Shown here: positions 27,899 to 35,956 of the stretch, one piece after another
How the letters are laid out: the number at the start of each line of letters is the position of its first letter
Numbering within the stretch: position 1 is the stretch's first letter
Assembly: GCF_014650775.1 (NCBI RefSeq)
Contig: NZ_BMVP01000004.1
Span: 434,001-498,000, forward strand
Source: Streptomyces cirratus
Lineage (GTDB): Bacteria > Actinomycetota > Actinomycetes > Streptomycetales > Streptomycetaceae
Reading direction: 5' to 3'
DNA length: 64,000 bases
Translations under genes and position numbers: made by a program
The notes under the pieces: model-generated
Seen by the model: only the letters and a program-made list of their open reading frames with translations
Told to the model about the DNA's origin: nothing
Database searches by the model: none

Positions 27899-28834
27899 TC
27901 AGGCGACGGCGTCGATCTCCGCGAGCAGCTCCGCTTCCAGCGGGCGGTCCGCGACGGCCGCGTTCGCGCGGACCTGCTCGGGGGAGGTGGCACCGGCGAT
28001 GACGGAGGAGCAGCCGGGCTGGGCGGACAGCCAGCCGATGGCGAGTTCCAGGACGGTGCGGTCGTACTTCCCGGCGATCGCGGCCAGGGCCTCGACGGTG
28101 TCGAGCCGCTCCTCGGTGAGGTACGCGTCGCGCCCTTCGAGGCGGGAGCCGGGCGGGACCGGCGCGCCCCGGCGGATCTTGCCGGTGAGCAGGCCGTTGG
28201 CGAGGGGGAAGTAGGGCAGGACGCCGACTCCGTAGTGCAGGGCGGCCGGGACGAGCTCCCGTTCGGCCGAGCGCTGGAGCAGCGACCATTCGTTCTGCGC
28301 CGATACGAAGGGGGTCGCGCCGCTCTCGCGGGCGGTGTGGGCGGCTTCGGCGAGCTGCCAGCCGCTGAGGTTGGAGTGGCCGATGTAGCGGACCTTGCCC
28401 TCGGTGACGAGTTCGCCGAGGGCGCCGAGCGTCTCGGCGATGGGGACGGCCGGGTCGGGGCTGTGCAGCTGGTACAGGTCGATGTGTTCGGTGTCCAGGC
28501 GGCGCAGGGACTCCTCGACCGCGCGCCGGATGTAGGCGCGGCCGCCACGGGCCCCGGCGGCGGGCCCGTACCCCATGTCGACCCCGTCGAAGCCGAACTT
28601 GGTGGCGAGGACGACCTGGTCGCGGCGGCCCTTGAGGGCCTGGCCGAGGTGGCGTTCGGAGCCGCCGGCCCCGCCGTAGATGTCGGCGGTGTCGAACAGG
28701 GTGACACCCGCGTCGAGTGCGGCGTCCACGACGGCGCGGGTGGCCTGTGCGTCGAGGCGTCCGCCGAAGTTGTTGCAGCCGAGGCCGACGGCGGAGACCA
28801 GGAGTCCTGAACTGCCCAGGTGGAGATAGCGCAT
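27899..28834 (-). CDS. Aldo/keto reductase
   Basis: A 311-residue NADPH-dependent oxidoreductase of the Kv-beta/YhdN-like class. The barrel carries FDTADIYGGAGGSE (catalytic Asp and Tyr), KFGFDGVDMGYG near the expected lysine and HIDLYQLHSPDP (active-site His). The cofactor-binding C-terminal region is SSVIAGATSPEQVRANAAV. ATG at 28834 has GGAGGAAG 7 bases upstream. It stands alone, convergent with the ABC permease. The substrate is not readable. Confidence 0.93.
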   Translation of the reverse strand: MRYLHLGSSGLLVSAVGLGCNNFGGRLDAQATRAVVDAALDAGVTLFDTADIYGGAGGSERHLGQALKGRRDQVVLATKFGFDGVDMGYGPAAGARGGRAYIRRAVEESLRRLDTEHIDLYQLHSPDPAVPIAETLGALGELVTEGKVRYIGHSNLSGWQLAEAAHTARESGATPFVSAQNEWSLLQRSAERELVPAALHYGVGVLPYFPLANGLLTGKIRRGAPVPPGSRLEGRDAYLTEERLDTVEALAAIAGKYDRTVLELAIGWLSAQPGCSSVIAGATSPEQVRANAAVADRPLEAELLAEIDAVA

Positions 28835-29054
28835 ACGGGTTCTTCCTCCGCACTCGTCCGGCACGTCATGGGTCGCGTCGGCAGTCTACGCACCCGTCCT
28901 GGCCGCGCCGCTCTGCCACTTCACGGTGCGTCACACGGGTGACGTGCCGAACCTCCTCCACGACGGAGCGGGCCGTTGCCTGGACCTGAACGACAACGCG
29001 ACGGCCGTCTTCGCCGGCGTACCGGTCCTGGCGGGGCCCACCCTCGCCCGGGCG

Positions 29055-30212
29055 CTACGCGACGCGCGACGCGCCCGCCGAGGGGGTGGCCGGGGTGATG
29101 CGGGGCGGGGCGTACCCGGCGCGGGTGAACGCGTCCGTCACGGCGCGCGCCACCGCCGGTTCGGCTTCCGCATCGATCAGGGCCAGGGCGGAGCCGCCGA
29201 AGCCGCCTCCCGTCATCCGGGCTCCATACGCGCCCGCCGCGTTGGCGGTGGCCACGGCGAGGTCGAGTTCCGGGCAGGACACCGCGTAGTCGTCGCGCAG
29301 GGAGGCGTGGCCCTCGGTGAGCAACGGGCCCGTCTCGCGCAGCCGTCCGGCGTCGAGCAGCGCACCGACCCGCAGGACGCGTGCGTTCTCGGTGACGACG
29401 TGCCGGACCCGCCTGCCTGCGACCGGATCGTCGAGCCGGGCCAGCGCCCGGTCCAGGTCCTCGTACGGGAGGTCGCGCAGCGCCGGCAGGCCCAGACGGG
29501 CGGCCGCCCGGTGGCAGGAGGCGCGGCGCTCGGCGTAGGCGCCGTCGGCCAGGTCGTGCTTGACGCGGGTGTCCATGACCAGGAGGCGCAGGCCCGCCGC
29601 CGCGCAGTCGAAGGGGACGGCGCGGTGTTCGGGGCCCCGGGTGTCCAGGCGCAGGACGTGGCCTTCGGTGGCGCAGGCGGAGGCCGTCTGGTCCATGATC
29701 CCGCAGGGCACGCCGACGTACGCGTTCTCGGCGCGGCGGGCGAGGGCGGCCAGCTCGGGGCGGGTGGGGGTGAGCCCGTACAGCTCGGCCAGGGCCAGGG
29801 CGGTCGCCACCTCCAGGGCTGCGGAGGAGGACAGTCCGGCTCCGGCCGGCACGTCGGAGCGTACGAGGAGGTCCGCGCCCCCGACCGGGAGCCCCGCCTC
29901 GCGCATGGCCCAGGCCACCCCGGCCGGGTACGCGGTCCAGCGGTCGGCGCCCTGCGGAGGGCGGGCCGGGTCGAGGGCGCCGAGGTCGAGGGTGACCACC
30001 CCGGGGGCGGTCGCGGCGGAGTGGAGCCTCAGCAGGCCGTCGGAGCGCGGGGCGGCGGCCACCTCGGTGCGTTGCGGGAGGGCGAAGGGCAGGGCGAAGC
30101 CGTCGTTGTAGTCGGTGTGTTCGCCGATCAGGTTGACCCGGCCGGGGGCCGCCCACACGCCGTGCGGCTGCTGCCCGTACAGGTCGCGGAACGCGCGCGC
30201 CGTCTCGTTCAC
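29055..30212 (-). CDS. galK: Galactokinase
   Basis: A 385-residue GHMP kinase that phosphorylates galactose at C1 with ATP. The galactokinase signature APGRVNLIGEHTDYNDGFALP binds galactose. The ATP motif is VPAGAGLSSSAALE and the third motif is GARMTGGGFGGSAL. The catalytic Asp lies in CGIMDQTASA. GTG at 30212 overlaps the galT stop as GTGA (30209-30212), so translation is coupled. It is the last gene of the minus-strand operon beta-galactosidase-galT-galK. No galE is present in the window, so UDP-galactose recycling must rely on an epimerase elsewhere. Confidence 0.96.
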   Translation of the reverse strand: MNETARAFRDLYGQQPHGVWAAPGRVNLIGEHTDYNDGFALPFALPQRTEVAAAPRSDGLLRLHSAATAPGVVTLDLGALDPARPPQGADRWTAYPAGVAWAMREAGLPVGGADLLVRSDVPAGAGLSSSAALEVATALALAELYGLTPTRPELAALARRAENAYVGVPCGIMDQTASACATEGHVLRLDTRGPEHRAVPFDCAAAGLRLLVMDTRVKHDLADGAYAERRASCHRAAARLGLPALRDLPYEDLDRALARLDDPVAGRRVRHVVTENARVLRVGALLDAGRLRETGPLLTEGHASLRDDYAVSCPELDLAVATANAAGAYGARMTGGGFGGSALALIDAEAEPAVARAVTDAFTRAGYAPPRITPATPSAGASRVA

Positions 30213-31267
30213 GGGCTCGCCACCTCGCGCAGGCGCGCGGCCGCGTCCTCGGGCCGGACGTCGTTCATGAAGGCCTCCATGCCGGATTCGGTGCCGGCGA
30301 GGTACTTGAGCTTGTCGGCCGCGCGGCGGACGGTGAACAGCTCCAGGTGCAGCGCGAAGTCTTCGCGGTCGTGGCCCCCGCCCGTGGGCGCCTGGTGCCA
30401 GGCGGAGATGTACGGGGTCGGTTCCGGGCGCTCGAAGAGGCGGTCGAAGCGGCGCAGCAGCTCCAGGTAGAGGCGGGGGAACTCGGCGCGCGCCTCGTCT
30501 CCCAGGGCGGGCAGGTCGGGGACGCGGCGGCGCGGGTAGAGGTGCACCTCGTAGGGCCAGCGGGCCGCGTACGGGACGAAGGCGGTCCAGTGCTCGCCTT
30601 CGAGGACGACGCGGCTGCCGTCGGCCTGTTCGCGGGCGAGTACGTCGTCGAAGAGGTTGCCTCCGGTGCGCTCGCGGTGCGCGGCGACGGTGGCGAGCAT
30701 GCGGGTGGTGCGCGGGGTGACGTAGGAGAAGGCGTAGATCTGGCCGTGGGGGTGGGCGAGCGTCACGCCCGTCTCGGCGCCCCGGTTCTCGAAGCAGTAG
30801 ACCTGCCGGATGCCTTCGCGGGCGGAGAGTTCGGCGGTGCGGTCGGTCCAGGCGGCGAGGACCAGTGCGGCGCGCTCCTCGTCGAGTTCGGCGAAGGAGG
30901 TCCCGTGGTCGGGGGTGAAGCAGATGACCTCGCAGCGTCCGGTGTCTCCGGCGAGGGAGGGGTAGCGGTTCTCGAAGACGGCCACCTCGTAGTCGGGGGC
31001 GGGGATCTCACTCGTGCGGCCGGGTGTGGAGGGGCAGAGCGGGCAGGCGTCGGCGGGCGGCAGGTGGGTGCGGCCCTGGCGGTGGGAAGCGATGACGACG
31101 GCGTCGCCGAGGAGCGGGTCGCGGCGTACCTCGGAGGTGGTGGCGAGCTCGGAGGGGTCGAGGTCGCGGGTGTCGGGGACGGCGCGGGAGGCGCCGTCGT
31201 CGGCGTCCTTGGCGTCGTAGTACAGGATCTCGCGGCCGTCGGCGAGCCGGGCGCCGGTGCGCTTCAC
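30209..31267 (-). CDS. galT: Galactose-1-phosphate uridylyltransferase
   Basis: A 352-residue HIT-superfamily enzyme of the Leloir pathway that swaps UMP between UDP-glucose and galactose-1-phosphate. The active site LAHPHGQIYAF gives the nucleophilic histidine at about residue 174. CPLCP near residue 75 and downstream histidines fit the metal sites. GTG at 31267 starts 16 bases after the beta-galactosidase stop, and the stop overlaps galK. It is the middle gene of the operon. Confidence 0.95.
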   Translation of the reverse strand: MKRTGARLADGREILYYDAKDADDGASRAVPDTRDLDPSELATTSEVRRDPLLGDAVVIASHRQGRTHLPPADACPLCPSTPGRTSEIPAPDYEVAVFENRYPSLAGDTGRCEVICFTPDHGTSFAELDEERAALVLAAWTDRTAELSAREGIRQVYCFENRGAETGVTLAHPHGQIYAFSYVTPRTTRMLATVAAHRERTGGNLFDDVLAREQADGSRVVLEGEHWTAFVPYAARWPYEVHLYPRRRVPDLPALGDEARAEFPRLYLELLRRFDRLFERPEPTPYISAWHQAPTGGGHDREDFALHLELFTVRRAADKLKYLAGTESGMEAFMNDVRPEDAAARLREVASP

Positions 31268-31283
31268 GTGCGGGCCTTCTCTT

Positions 31284-33137
31284 TCACTTGAGGGTGACGA
31301 CCGTGGGACGGCCGAGGTCGGGCTGGTCGCGCAGGGGCAGTTGGGTACCGGGGCGTTCCAGTTCGAGGACGACGAGTTCGTTCTCGCCGGTCCGCCACAG
31401 GGGCGCGGGGGCGTACAGGGTGCGCTGGGGGCCGCGCGGGGTGTCGTAGTGACCGAGGAGGAAACCGTTCAGCCACAGCAGGCCGGTGCCCCAGTCGGAG
31501 ACGTCGACGAAGCCGTCCGCGGGGGCGGTGGGGAGGGTGTGGGTGAAGCGGTGGAAGGCGGGGTGGCCCTGCCCGGGGGTTTCGGGCGACCACGGCAGGC
31601 CGGTGAGGTCGGTGAGCGGCAGGGGCCGTATCTCCCACTCGAACAGGTGCTGGTGGCCGTGGCGGACGCCGCGCCAGATGCCTTTGCGGTCGTCCAGGAG
31701 CGGCCCGTAGTTGACGCGGCCCTGGGCGCGGACGAGGACGTCGAGGACGACGCCGCTTTCGCCGACGGGGAGGTCGACGCCGTCGTCGGGGGTGTTGCGG
31801 TCGAGGATGCCGATGGGGTGGCCGTCGGCGAAGAGGTAGGCGCGGTCGCCGAGGCCGTCGATCCGTACGGGCATGGCGGGGCGGGGGCCGGTGACGGTGG
31901 TGCGGTAGTGGATCAGGCCGTGGTCCTGGCCGAGCTTCTCCATCGGCTCGGGCGCGGGGCGCGCGACGGGAGCGCCGCCGAGGAGGGGGAGGTGGGCGAG
32001 GAGCGGTGCGGCGCCGGCGGGGGCGGCGAGGGCGGGTGTGATGCGGGGCAGGGGTCCGGGCAGGGGGCTGTCGGGGAGGGGTACGTACTTGCCGATGACT
32101 TCGCGGAAGGCGTGGAACTTGGGGGTGAGTTCGCCCGCCTCACCGATCGGCGCGTCGTAGTCGTAGCTGGTGGTGGTGGGCTGGTAGCCGGGGTCGCCGG
32201 GGCGTGAGCCGGTGTGGTTGGCGCCGGCCCAGAAGCCGAAGTTGGTGCCGCCGTGGGCCATGTAGAGGTTGACGGAGGCGCCGGTGGCGAGCAGTTCGTC
32301 GAGCGATCGGGCGGCTTCCCCGGCGGCGCGGACGTGGTGCTGCTCGCCCCAGTGGTCGAACCAGCCGATCCAGAACTCCATGGCGGCGAGCGGGCCGGCC
32401 GGCTGGTAGCGGCGCAGGTGGGCGAGGCGCTCGGCCGGCTCGGCCCCGAAGGTGGCCGTGGCGAGCCGGCCCGGGATCATGCCGCCCTGGAGCATCGCGT
32501 CCTCGGGGCCGTCGGCGGTGAACAGCAGGCAGTCCACGCCGCGTTCGGTCAGGGCCCGCTCGACGTGTGCGCGGTAGCGGGCGTCGTTGCCGTACGAGCC
32601 GTACTCGTTCTCGATCTGTACCGCGACGACCGGGCCGCCGCGCCCCGCGAGCAGCGGCAGGAGTTCGGGGACGACGCAGTCGAACCAGCCGTCCACCTCG
32701 GCCTGGAAGCGCGGGTCGGAGCAGCGCAGGTGGAGGCCGTCGAGGGCGAGGAGGCGGGCGGGCAGACCGCCGAAGTCCCATTCGGCGCAGATGTAGGGGC
32801 CGGGGCGGACGATGGCGTCGAGGCCGAGGCCGGCAGCCAGCGTCAGGAACCGGGCGAGGTCGCGGGGGCCGGTGAAGTCGGCCTTGCCGGGGCTGGTCTC
32901 GTGGAAGTTCCAGGGGACGTAGGTGTCCACGGTGTTGACGCCGAGGGCGCGGAGCCGGGTGAGCCGGTCCTCCCACAGGTCGGGGTGGACCCGGAAGTAG
33001 TGCAGGGCTCCGGAGACGATCCGGTGGGGGCTTCCTGCGCGCCGGAAACCGTCCTGGTCGTAGGTGAGCGTGCTCGGGGATCCGTCCTGGTCGTGCGTGG
33101 GCGTGCTCGGGCGTCCGTCCTGGTCGTGCGTGAGCAT
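31284..33137 (-). CDS. Beta-galactosidase, glycoside hydrolase family 35
   Basis: 617 residues, probably cytoplasmic since no signal peptide is seen. The acid/base glutamate is in IENEYGSYG (about E178) and the nucleophile in MEFWIGWFDHWG (about E254), both in a family 35 TIM barrel (about 35-340). Beta-sandwich domains follow to the end. The family N-terminus LTYDQDGFRRAGSPHRIVSGALHYFRVHP is preceded by two extra copies of its first strand (THDQDGRPSTP, THDQDGSPSTL) caused by a 33-bp DNA repeat. ATG at 33137 has GGGAG 8 bases upstream. It is the first gene of the operon with galT and galK and supplies galactose to them. Confidence 0.94.
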   Translation of the reverse strand: MLTHDQDGRPSTPTHDQDGSPSTLTYDQDGFRRAGSPHRIVSGALHYFRVHPDLWEDRLTRLRALGVNTVDTYVPWNFHETSPGKADFTGPRDLARFLTLAAGLGLDAIVRPGPYICAEWDFGGLPARLLALDGLHLRCSDPRFQAEVDGWFDCVVPELLPLLAGRGGPVVAVQIENEYGSYGNDARYRAHVERALTERGVDCLLFTADGPEDAMLQGGMIPGRLATATFGAEPAERLAHLRRYQPAGPLAAMEFWIGWFDHWGEQHHVRAAGEAARSLDELLATGASVNLYMAHGGTNFGFWAGANHTGSRPGDPGYQPTTTSYDYDAPIGEAGELTPKFHAFREVIGKYVPLPDSPLPGPLPRITPALAAPAGAAPLLAHLPLLGGAPVARPAPEPMEKLGQDHGLIHYRTTVTGPRPAMPVRIDGLGDRAYLFADGHPIGILDRNTPDDGVDLPVGESGVVLDVLVRAQGRVNYGPLLDDRKGIWRGVRHGHQHLFEWEIRPLPLTDLTGLPWSPETPGQGHPAFHRFTHTLPTAPADGFVDVSDWGTGLLWLNGFLLGHYDTPRGPQRTLYAPAPLWRTGENELVVLELERPGTQLPLRDQPDLGRPTVVTLK

Positions 33138-33149
33138 GCGCGGGGCTCC
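33051..33149. repeat. Three 33-bp tandem units at the start of the beta-galactosidase gene
   Basis: Units at 33051-33083, 33084-33116 and 33117-33149 (the last diverging toward its end) each begin GTCCTGGTCG and encode an 11-residue module of the form T(H/Y)DQDGxPSTx on the minus strand. The copy nearest the enzyme core is the native first strand; the outer two extend the N-terminus. Confidence 0.85.
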
Positions 33150-33241
33150 CGGGAGGGGTTCGAGATGCTGGCGTGGTGGGCGGGTCGCAGCCGAATATAT
33201 GAACGCGCCGCCCACGCCGTCAATGACCGGTTGAACGTCTT

Positions 33242-33256
33242 CGATCGAATCGATCG
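33242..33256. promoter_or_regulatory. Palindromic candidate operator between gal operon and its regulator
   Basis: CGATCG-AAT-CGATCG (33242-33256) lies in the divergent gap between the beta-galactosidase (start 33137) and the regulator. Related GATCG-containing pieces flank the transporter promoter downstream (CGATCGTGAAAAC at the end of the regulator gene; GTTTTGATCG at 34454-34463), suggesting one regulator controls both units. Confidence 0.5.
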
Positions 33257-33328
33257 TTTCGGTTCTCTATGATGGGCGGCGACCGGCCGCGGGAGCCCTG
33301 CGGACGACCGCGACCGCAGGGGGAAGCC

Positions 33329-34417
33329 TTGAGACCACATGTCGACCAGCGCCAGGCGCAGGTGCTCGCGCTCGTCCGGGAGCGGGGCAGCGTGCGCGTG
33401 GCGGACCTGGCCAGGGAACTGGGCATCTCGCCGGTGACGCTGCGGCGGGACATCGAGGCGATGGCGGCCCGGGGCGAGATCCACCGGATGCACGGGGTGA
33501 TCAGCCGGGTGGAGCGGCGACCGCCTGAAGCGTCGCACGCAAGGTCCCCCGAGCGGCCCGGCGGACGGGCGGGACTGGTGATCGGGATGGTGGTGCCGAC
33601 CACCGAGTACTACTACGCCGATGTGGTGCGGGGCGCCCGGGAGGTGGTCGAGGCACGGGGTGCGCGGCTGACGGTGGGGCTGACCCGGTACCTGCCGGGC
33701 GAGGACCGTACGCAGGCGGACCGGCTGCTGTCGACCGGGGCGGACGGGCTGCTGCTGACGCCGAACTGGGAGGCGGGTTCGCCCGGTTGCGGGGAGGGGG
33801 TCTGGACGGCCGGGCTCGCGGTGCCGACGGTGCTGGTGGAGCGGTGGGCTCCGGCCGGGCATCCGGCGGCCGCGCTGGACCGGGTGGGGTCGGACCACGC
33901 GCACGGGGCGGCGCTCGCGGTGCAGCACCTGGCGGAGCGGGGGCACCGGCGGATCGCGCTGGCCAGCCAGGAGACGCCGACGACCGCCCGGCTGCGGTCC
34001 GGGTACGAGGCGGCGGTGGCGGCGCTCGGCCTGGAACCGGCCCCGCCGTGGCCGGCGGCCGGTTCGGCGGAGCCGCTGACGGTGGCGGAGCGGTTCGCCC
34101 GGACGCTGGACTACCTGTGCGGGGCGGTGACCGAGGGCGGGGTCAGCGCCGCCCTGGTCCACAGCGACACGGACGCCATCATGCTGATCCCGCGACTCCA
34201 GGCGCGGGGGGTGCGGGTGCCGGAGGACCTGGCGGTGATCACGTATGACGACGAGGTGGCCGGGATGGCCGATGTGCCCCTGACGGCGGTGGCGCCGGCG
34301 AAGCGGGAGGTCGGCGCGCGGGCGGCGGAACTGCTGCTGGACCGACTGGGCGGCGCGGGGCAGGACGGGCCGGGGCAGCACCTGGAACTGCTGCCGCGGC
34401 TGACCGTTCGATCGTGA
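33329..34417 (+). CDS. DeoR-type HTH / LacI-type sensor hybrid regulator
   Basis: About 362 residues. The N-terminus (VDQRQAQVLALVRERGSVRVADLARELGISPVTLRRDIEAMAARGEIHRMHGV) is a DeoR winged helix rather than a LacI headpiece. Residues about 85-360 are a LacI/periplasmic-binding-protein-like sensor (IGMVVPTTEYYYADVVRGA, DRVGSDHAHGAALAVQHLAERGHRRIALAS, PEDLAVITYDDEVAGMADVPLTAV). It probably binds a galactose-related ligand and controls the divergent gal operon and the following transporter. TTG at 33329 follows AGGGGG by 5 bases and matches the usual N-terminus; an in-frame ATG at 33269 without a ribosome site would add 20 residues. Confidence 0.85.
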   Translation: MRPHVDQRQAQVLALVRERGSVRVADLARELGISPVTLRRDIEAMAARGEIHRMHGVISRVERRPPEASHARSPERPGGRAGLVIGMVVPTTEYYYADVVRGAREVVEARGARLTVGLTRYLPGEDRTQADRLLSTGADGLLLTPNWEAGSPGCGEGVWTAGLAVPTVLVERWAPAGHPAAALDRVGSDHAHGAALAVQHLAERGHRRIALASQETPTTARLRSGYEAAVAALGLEPAPPWPAAGSAEPLTVAERFARTLDYLCGAVTEGGVSAALVHSDTDAIMLIPRLQARGVRVPEDLAVITYDDEVAGMADVPLTAVAPAKREVGARAAELLLDRLGGAGQDGPGQHLELLPRLTVRS

Positions 34418-34479
34418 AAACGGGGACCGGCATCGGCTCTGCCTTAAATGATTGTTTTGATCGAGTTGCGCATTCGCTC

Positions 34480-34508
34480 TTGACGGTGTTCGGGTTCGTG
34501 CAAAAGAT
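34480..34508 (+). promoter_or_regulatory. Sigma-70-type promoter of the sugar transporter operon
   Basis: TTGACG (34480-34485) and AAAGAT (34503-34508) are spaced 17 bases apart, about 85 bases before the binding-protein start. A candidate operator half GTTTTGATCG lies at 34454-34463 just upstream. Confidence 0.6.
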
Positions 34509-34594
34509 GGGCCGCGTTCTCGCATCCGCCGCGCCTTCCCACCGCAGCGGTCTCCCATCCGCCGTGGCCGGCGGTCGTCCGTAGGAGCCGAACC

Positions 34595-35956
34595 ATGCCG
34601 CGCAGCTTCCGCCTCCGTTCCTCTTCCCGTGCGTCGGGAACGCCGCGTCCGCCCGGCGCGAGCCGGGTCGCCCTCACTTCCTCGGCCGTCTCGGTGCTCC
34701 TGGTGGCCACGGCGTGCGGCGGTGGGCAGGCCGCATCGAAGTCCGGTCAGGCGGCGGGTGCGGCGCGGGGGCCGGTGACGATCACGTACTGGTCGTCCTC
34801 GGCGGGCGCGCAGCAGACCGCCGACGCCTTCAACAAGACGCACCCCGGCATCCAGGTGAAGTTCTCGGCGGTCCCGGGCGGCCCTGACGGGGCGGCGAAA
34901 CTGGCGAACGCGGTCAAGGGCGCGAACGCACCCGACGTCGCGACGATGGACTACTCCGCGCTCCCGGAGTTCGCGAGCGGCGGCAACCTGGAGGACCTGA
35001 GCGGGACGTCGGGCACGCTCGTCGCGGAGAAGTTCCCGGCGGCCGTGCAGTCCCTGGTGAAGCTGGGCGGCCGCACGTGGGCGGTGCCGTTCGACGTGAC
35101 CCCGCTCGAACTCTTCTACCGCAAGGACATCTTCGAGAGGTACGGGGTGGCCGTGCCGAAGACGTGGGACGAGTACGGGGCGGCCGCGGAGAAGATCCAC
35201 CAGGCCGACCCCTCGGTGAGGATCACGAACATGGGCGGCGGCGATCCGGCGGTGCTGGCGGGGCTGTCGTGGCAGGCGGGCGCCAAGTGGTACGGAACCC
35301 AGGGCGACAAGTGGAAGGTCGCCATCGATGACCCGGCGTCCAGGAGGGTGGCCGAGTACTGGAACGGGCTGATGGCGTCCGGGGTCGCCTCGAAGACTCC
35401 GCTGTGGGGCGAGGGTGAGGCGAAGGAACGTTCCTCTGGGCAGGTCGCGACGGTCATCGGCGCCGCCTGGACGGCCGGTACCTTCCTGGTGAACTACCCG
35501 GACCTGAAAGGCAAGTGGGGCATCGCGCCACTGCCGACGTGGAACGGCAGAGCGGCGACCGGGATGTACGGCGGTACATCGTACATCGTGCCCAAGGGCA
35601 GCAAGCAGACGAAGGCGGCCGCTGAGTTCATCCGCTGGGTGACCACCGAGCCGGAGGCGATCCGGGCGCGGCTCAGCTCGCTCAAGTCCCCGAGCAGCGC
35701 GTTGCCAGCGAACCCGGAGATGCGGGCGGAGGCTGCGAAACTGTTCGACGCCTCGTACTTCGAGGGGCAGGACCCGTACGCCGTCGCGGGCGCGGCGGCG
35801 GCCACGATCGTTCCGGGGTGGACCTGGGGGCCGGCGCAGCTCCAGGTGAACGCCGCTCAGGGCGCGGCCGGGCCGGACATGGTCAAGGCCCTGTCCGAGG
35901 GCCAGTCGGCCGCCGAGAAGGCCATCAAGGACCGCGGCCTCGGCCTGGCCGGCTGA
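34595..35956 (+). CDS. Sugar ABC transporter substrate-binding lipoprotein
   Basis: A 453-residue family 1 extracellular solute-binding protein. The signal peptide ends in the lipobox LLVATAC, so Cys41 is lipidated after cleavage. VTITYWSSSAGAQQTADAFNKTHPGIQVKF is the usual first strand and helix of sugar-binding proteins. YGGTSYIVPKGSKQTKAAAEFIRWVTTEPEA is the conserved hinge-side segment. ATG has GTAGGAG 7 bases upstream. The stop overlaps the first permease start (TGATG). The position next to a galactoside operon suggests galactosides as ligand, but this is context only. Confidence 0.93.
   Translation: MPRSFRLRSSSRASGTPRPPGASRVALTSSAVSVLLVATACGGGQAASKSGQAAGAARGPVTITYWSSSAGAQQTADAFNKTHPGIQVKFSAVPGGPDGAAKLANAVKGANAPDVATMDYSALPEFASGGNLEDLSGTSGTLVAEKFPAAVQSLVKLGGRTWAVPFDVTPLELFYRKDIFERYGVAVPKTWDEYGAAAEKIHQADPSVRITNMGGGDPAVLAGLSWQAGAKWYGTQGDKWKVAIDDPASRRVAEYWNGLMASGVASKTPLWGEGEAKERSSGQVATVIGAAWTAGTFLVNYPDLKGKWGIAPLPTWNGRAATGMYGGTSYIVPKGSKQTKAAAEFIRWVTTEPEAIRARLSSLKSPSSALPANPEMRAEAAKLFDASYFEGQDPYAVAGAAAATIVPGWTWGPAQLQVNAAQGAAGPDMVKALSEGQSAAEKAIKDRGLGLAG

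Noticed and set aside
28926..29054. Short frame MRHTGDVPNLLHDG... upstream of galK
   Set aside because: It has no ribosome site and no stop before it runs antisense into galK, and I recognise no family, so it was not called a gene.
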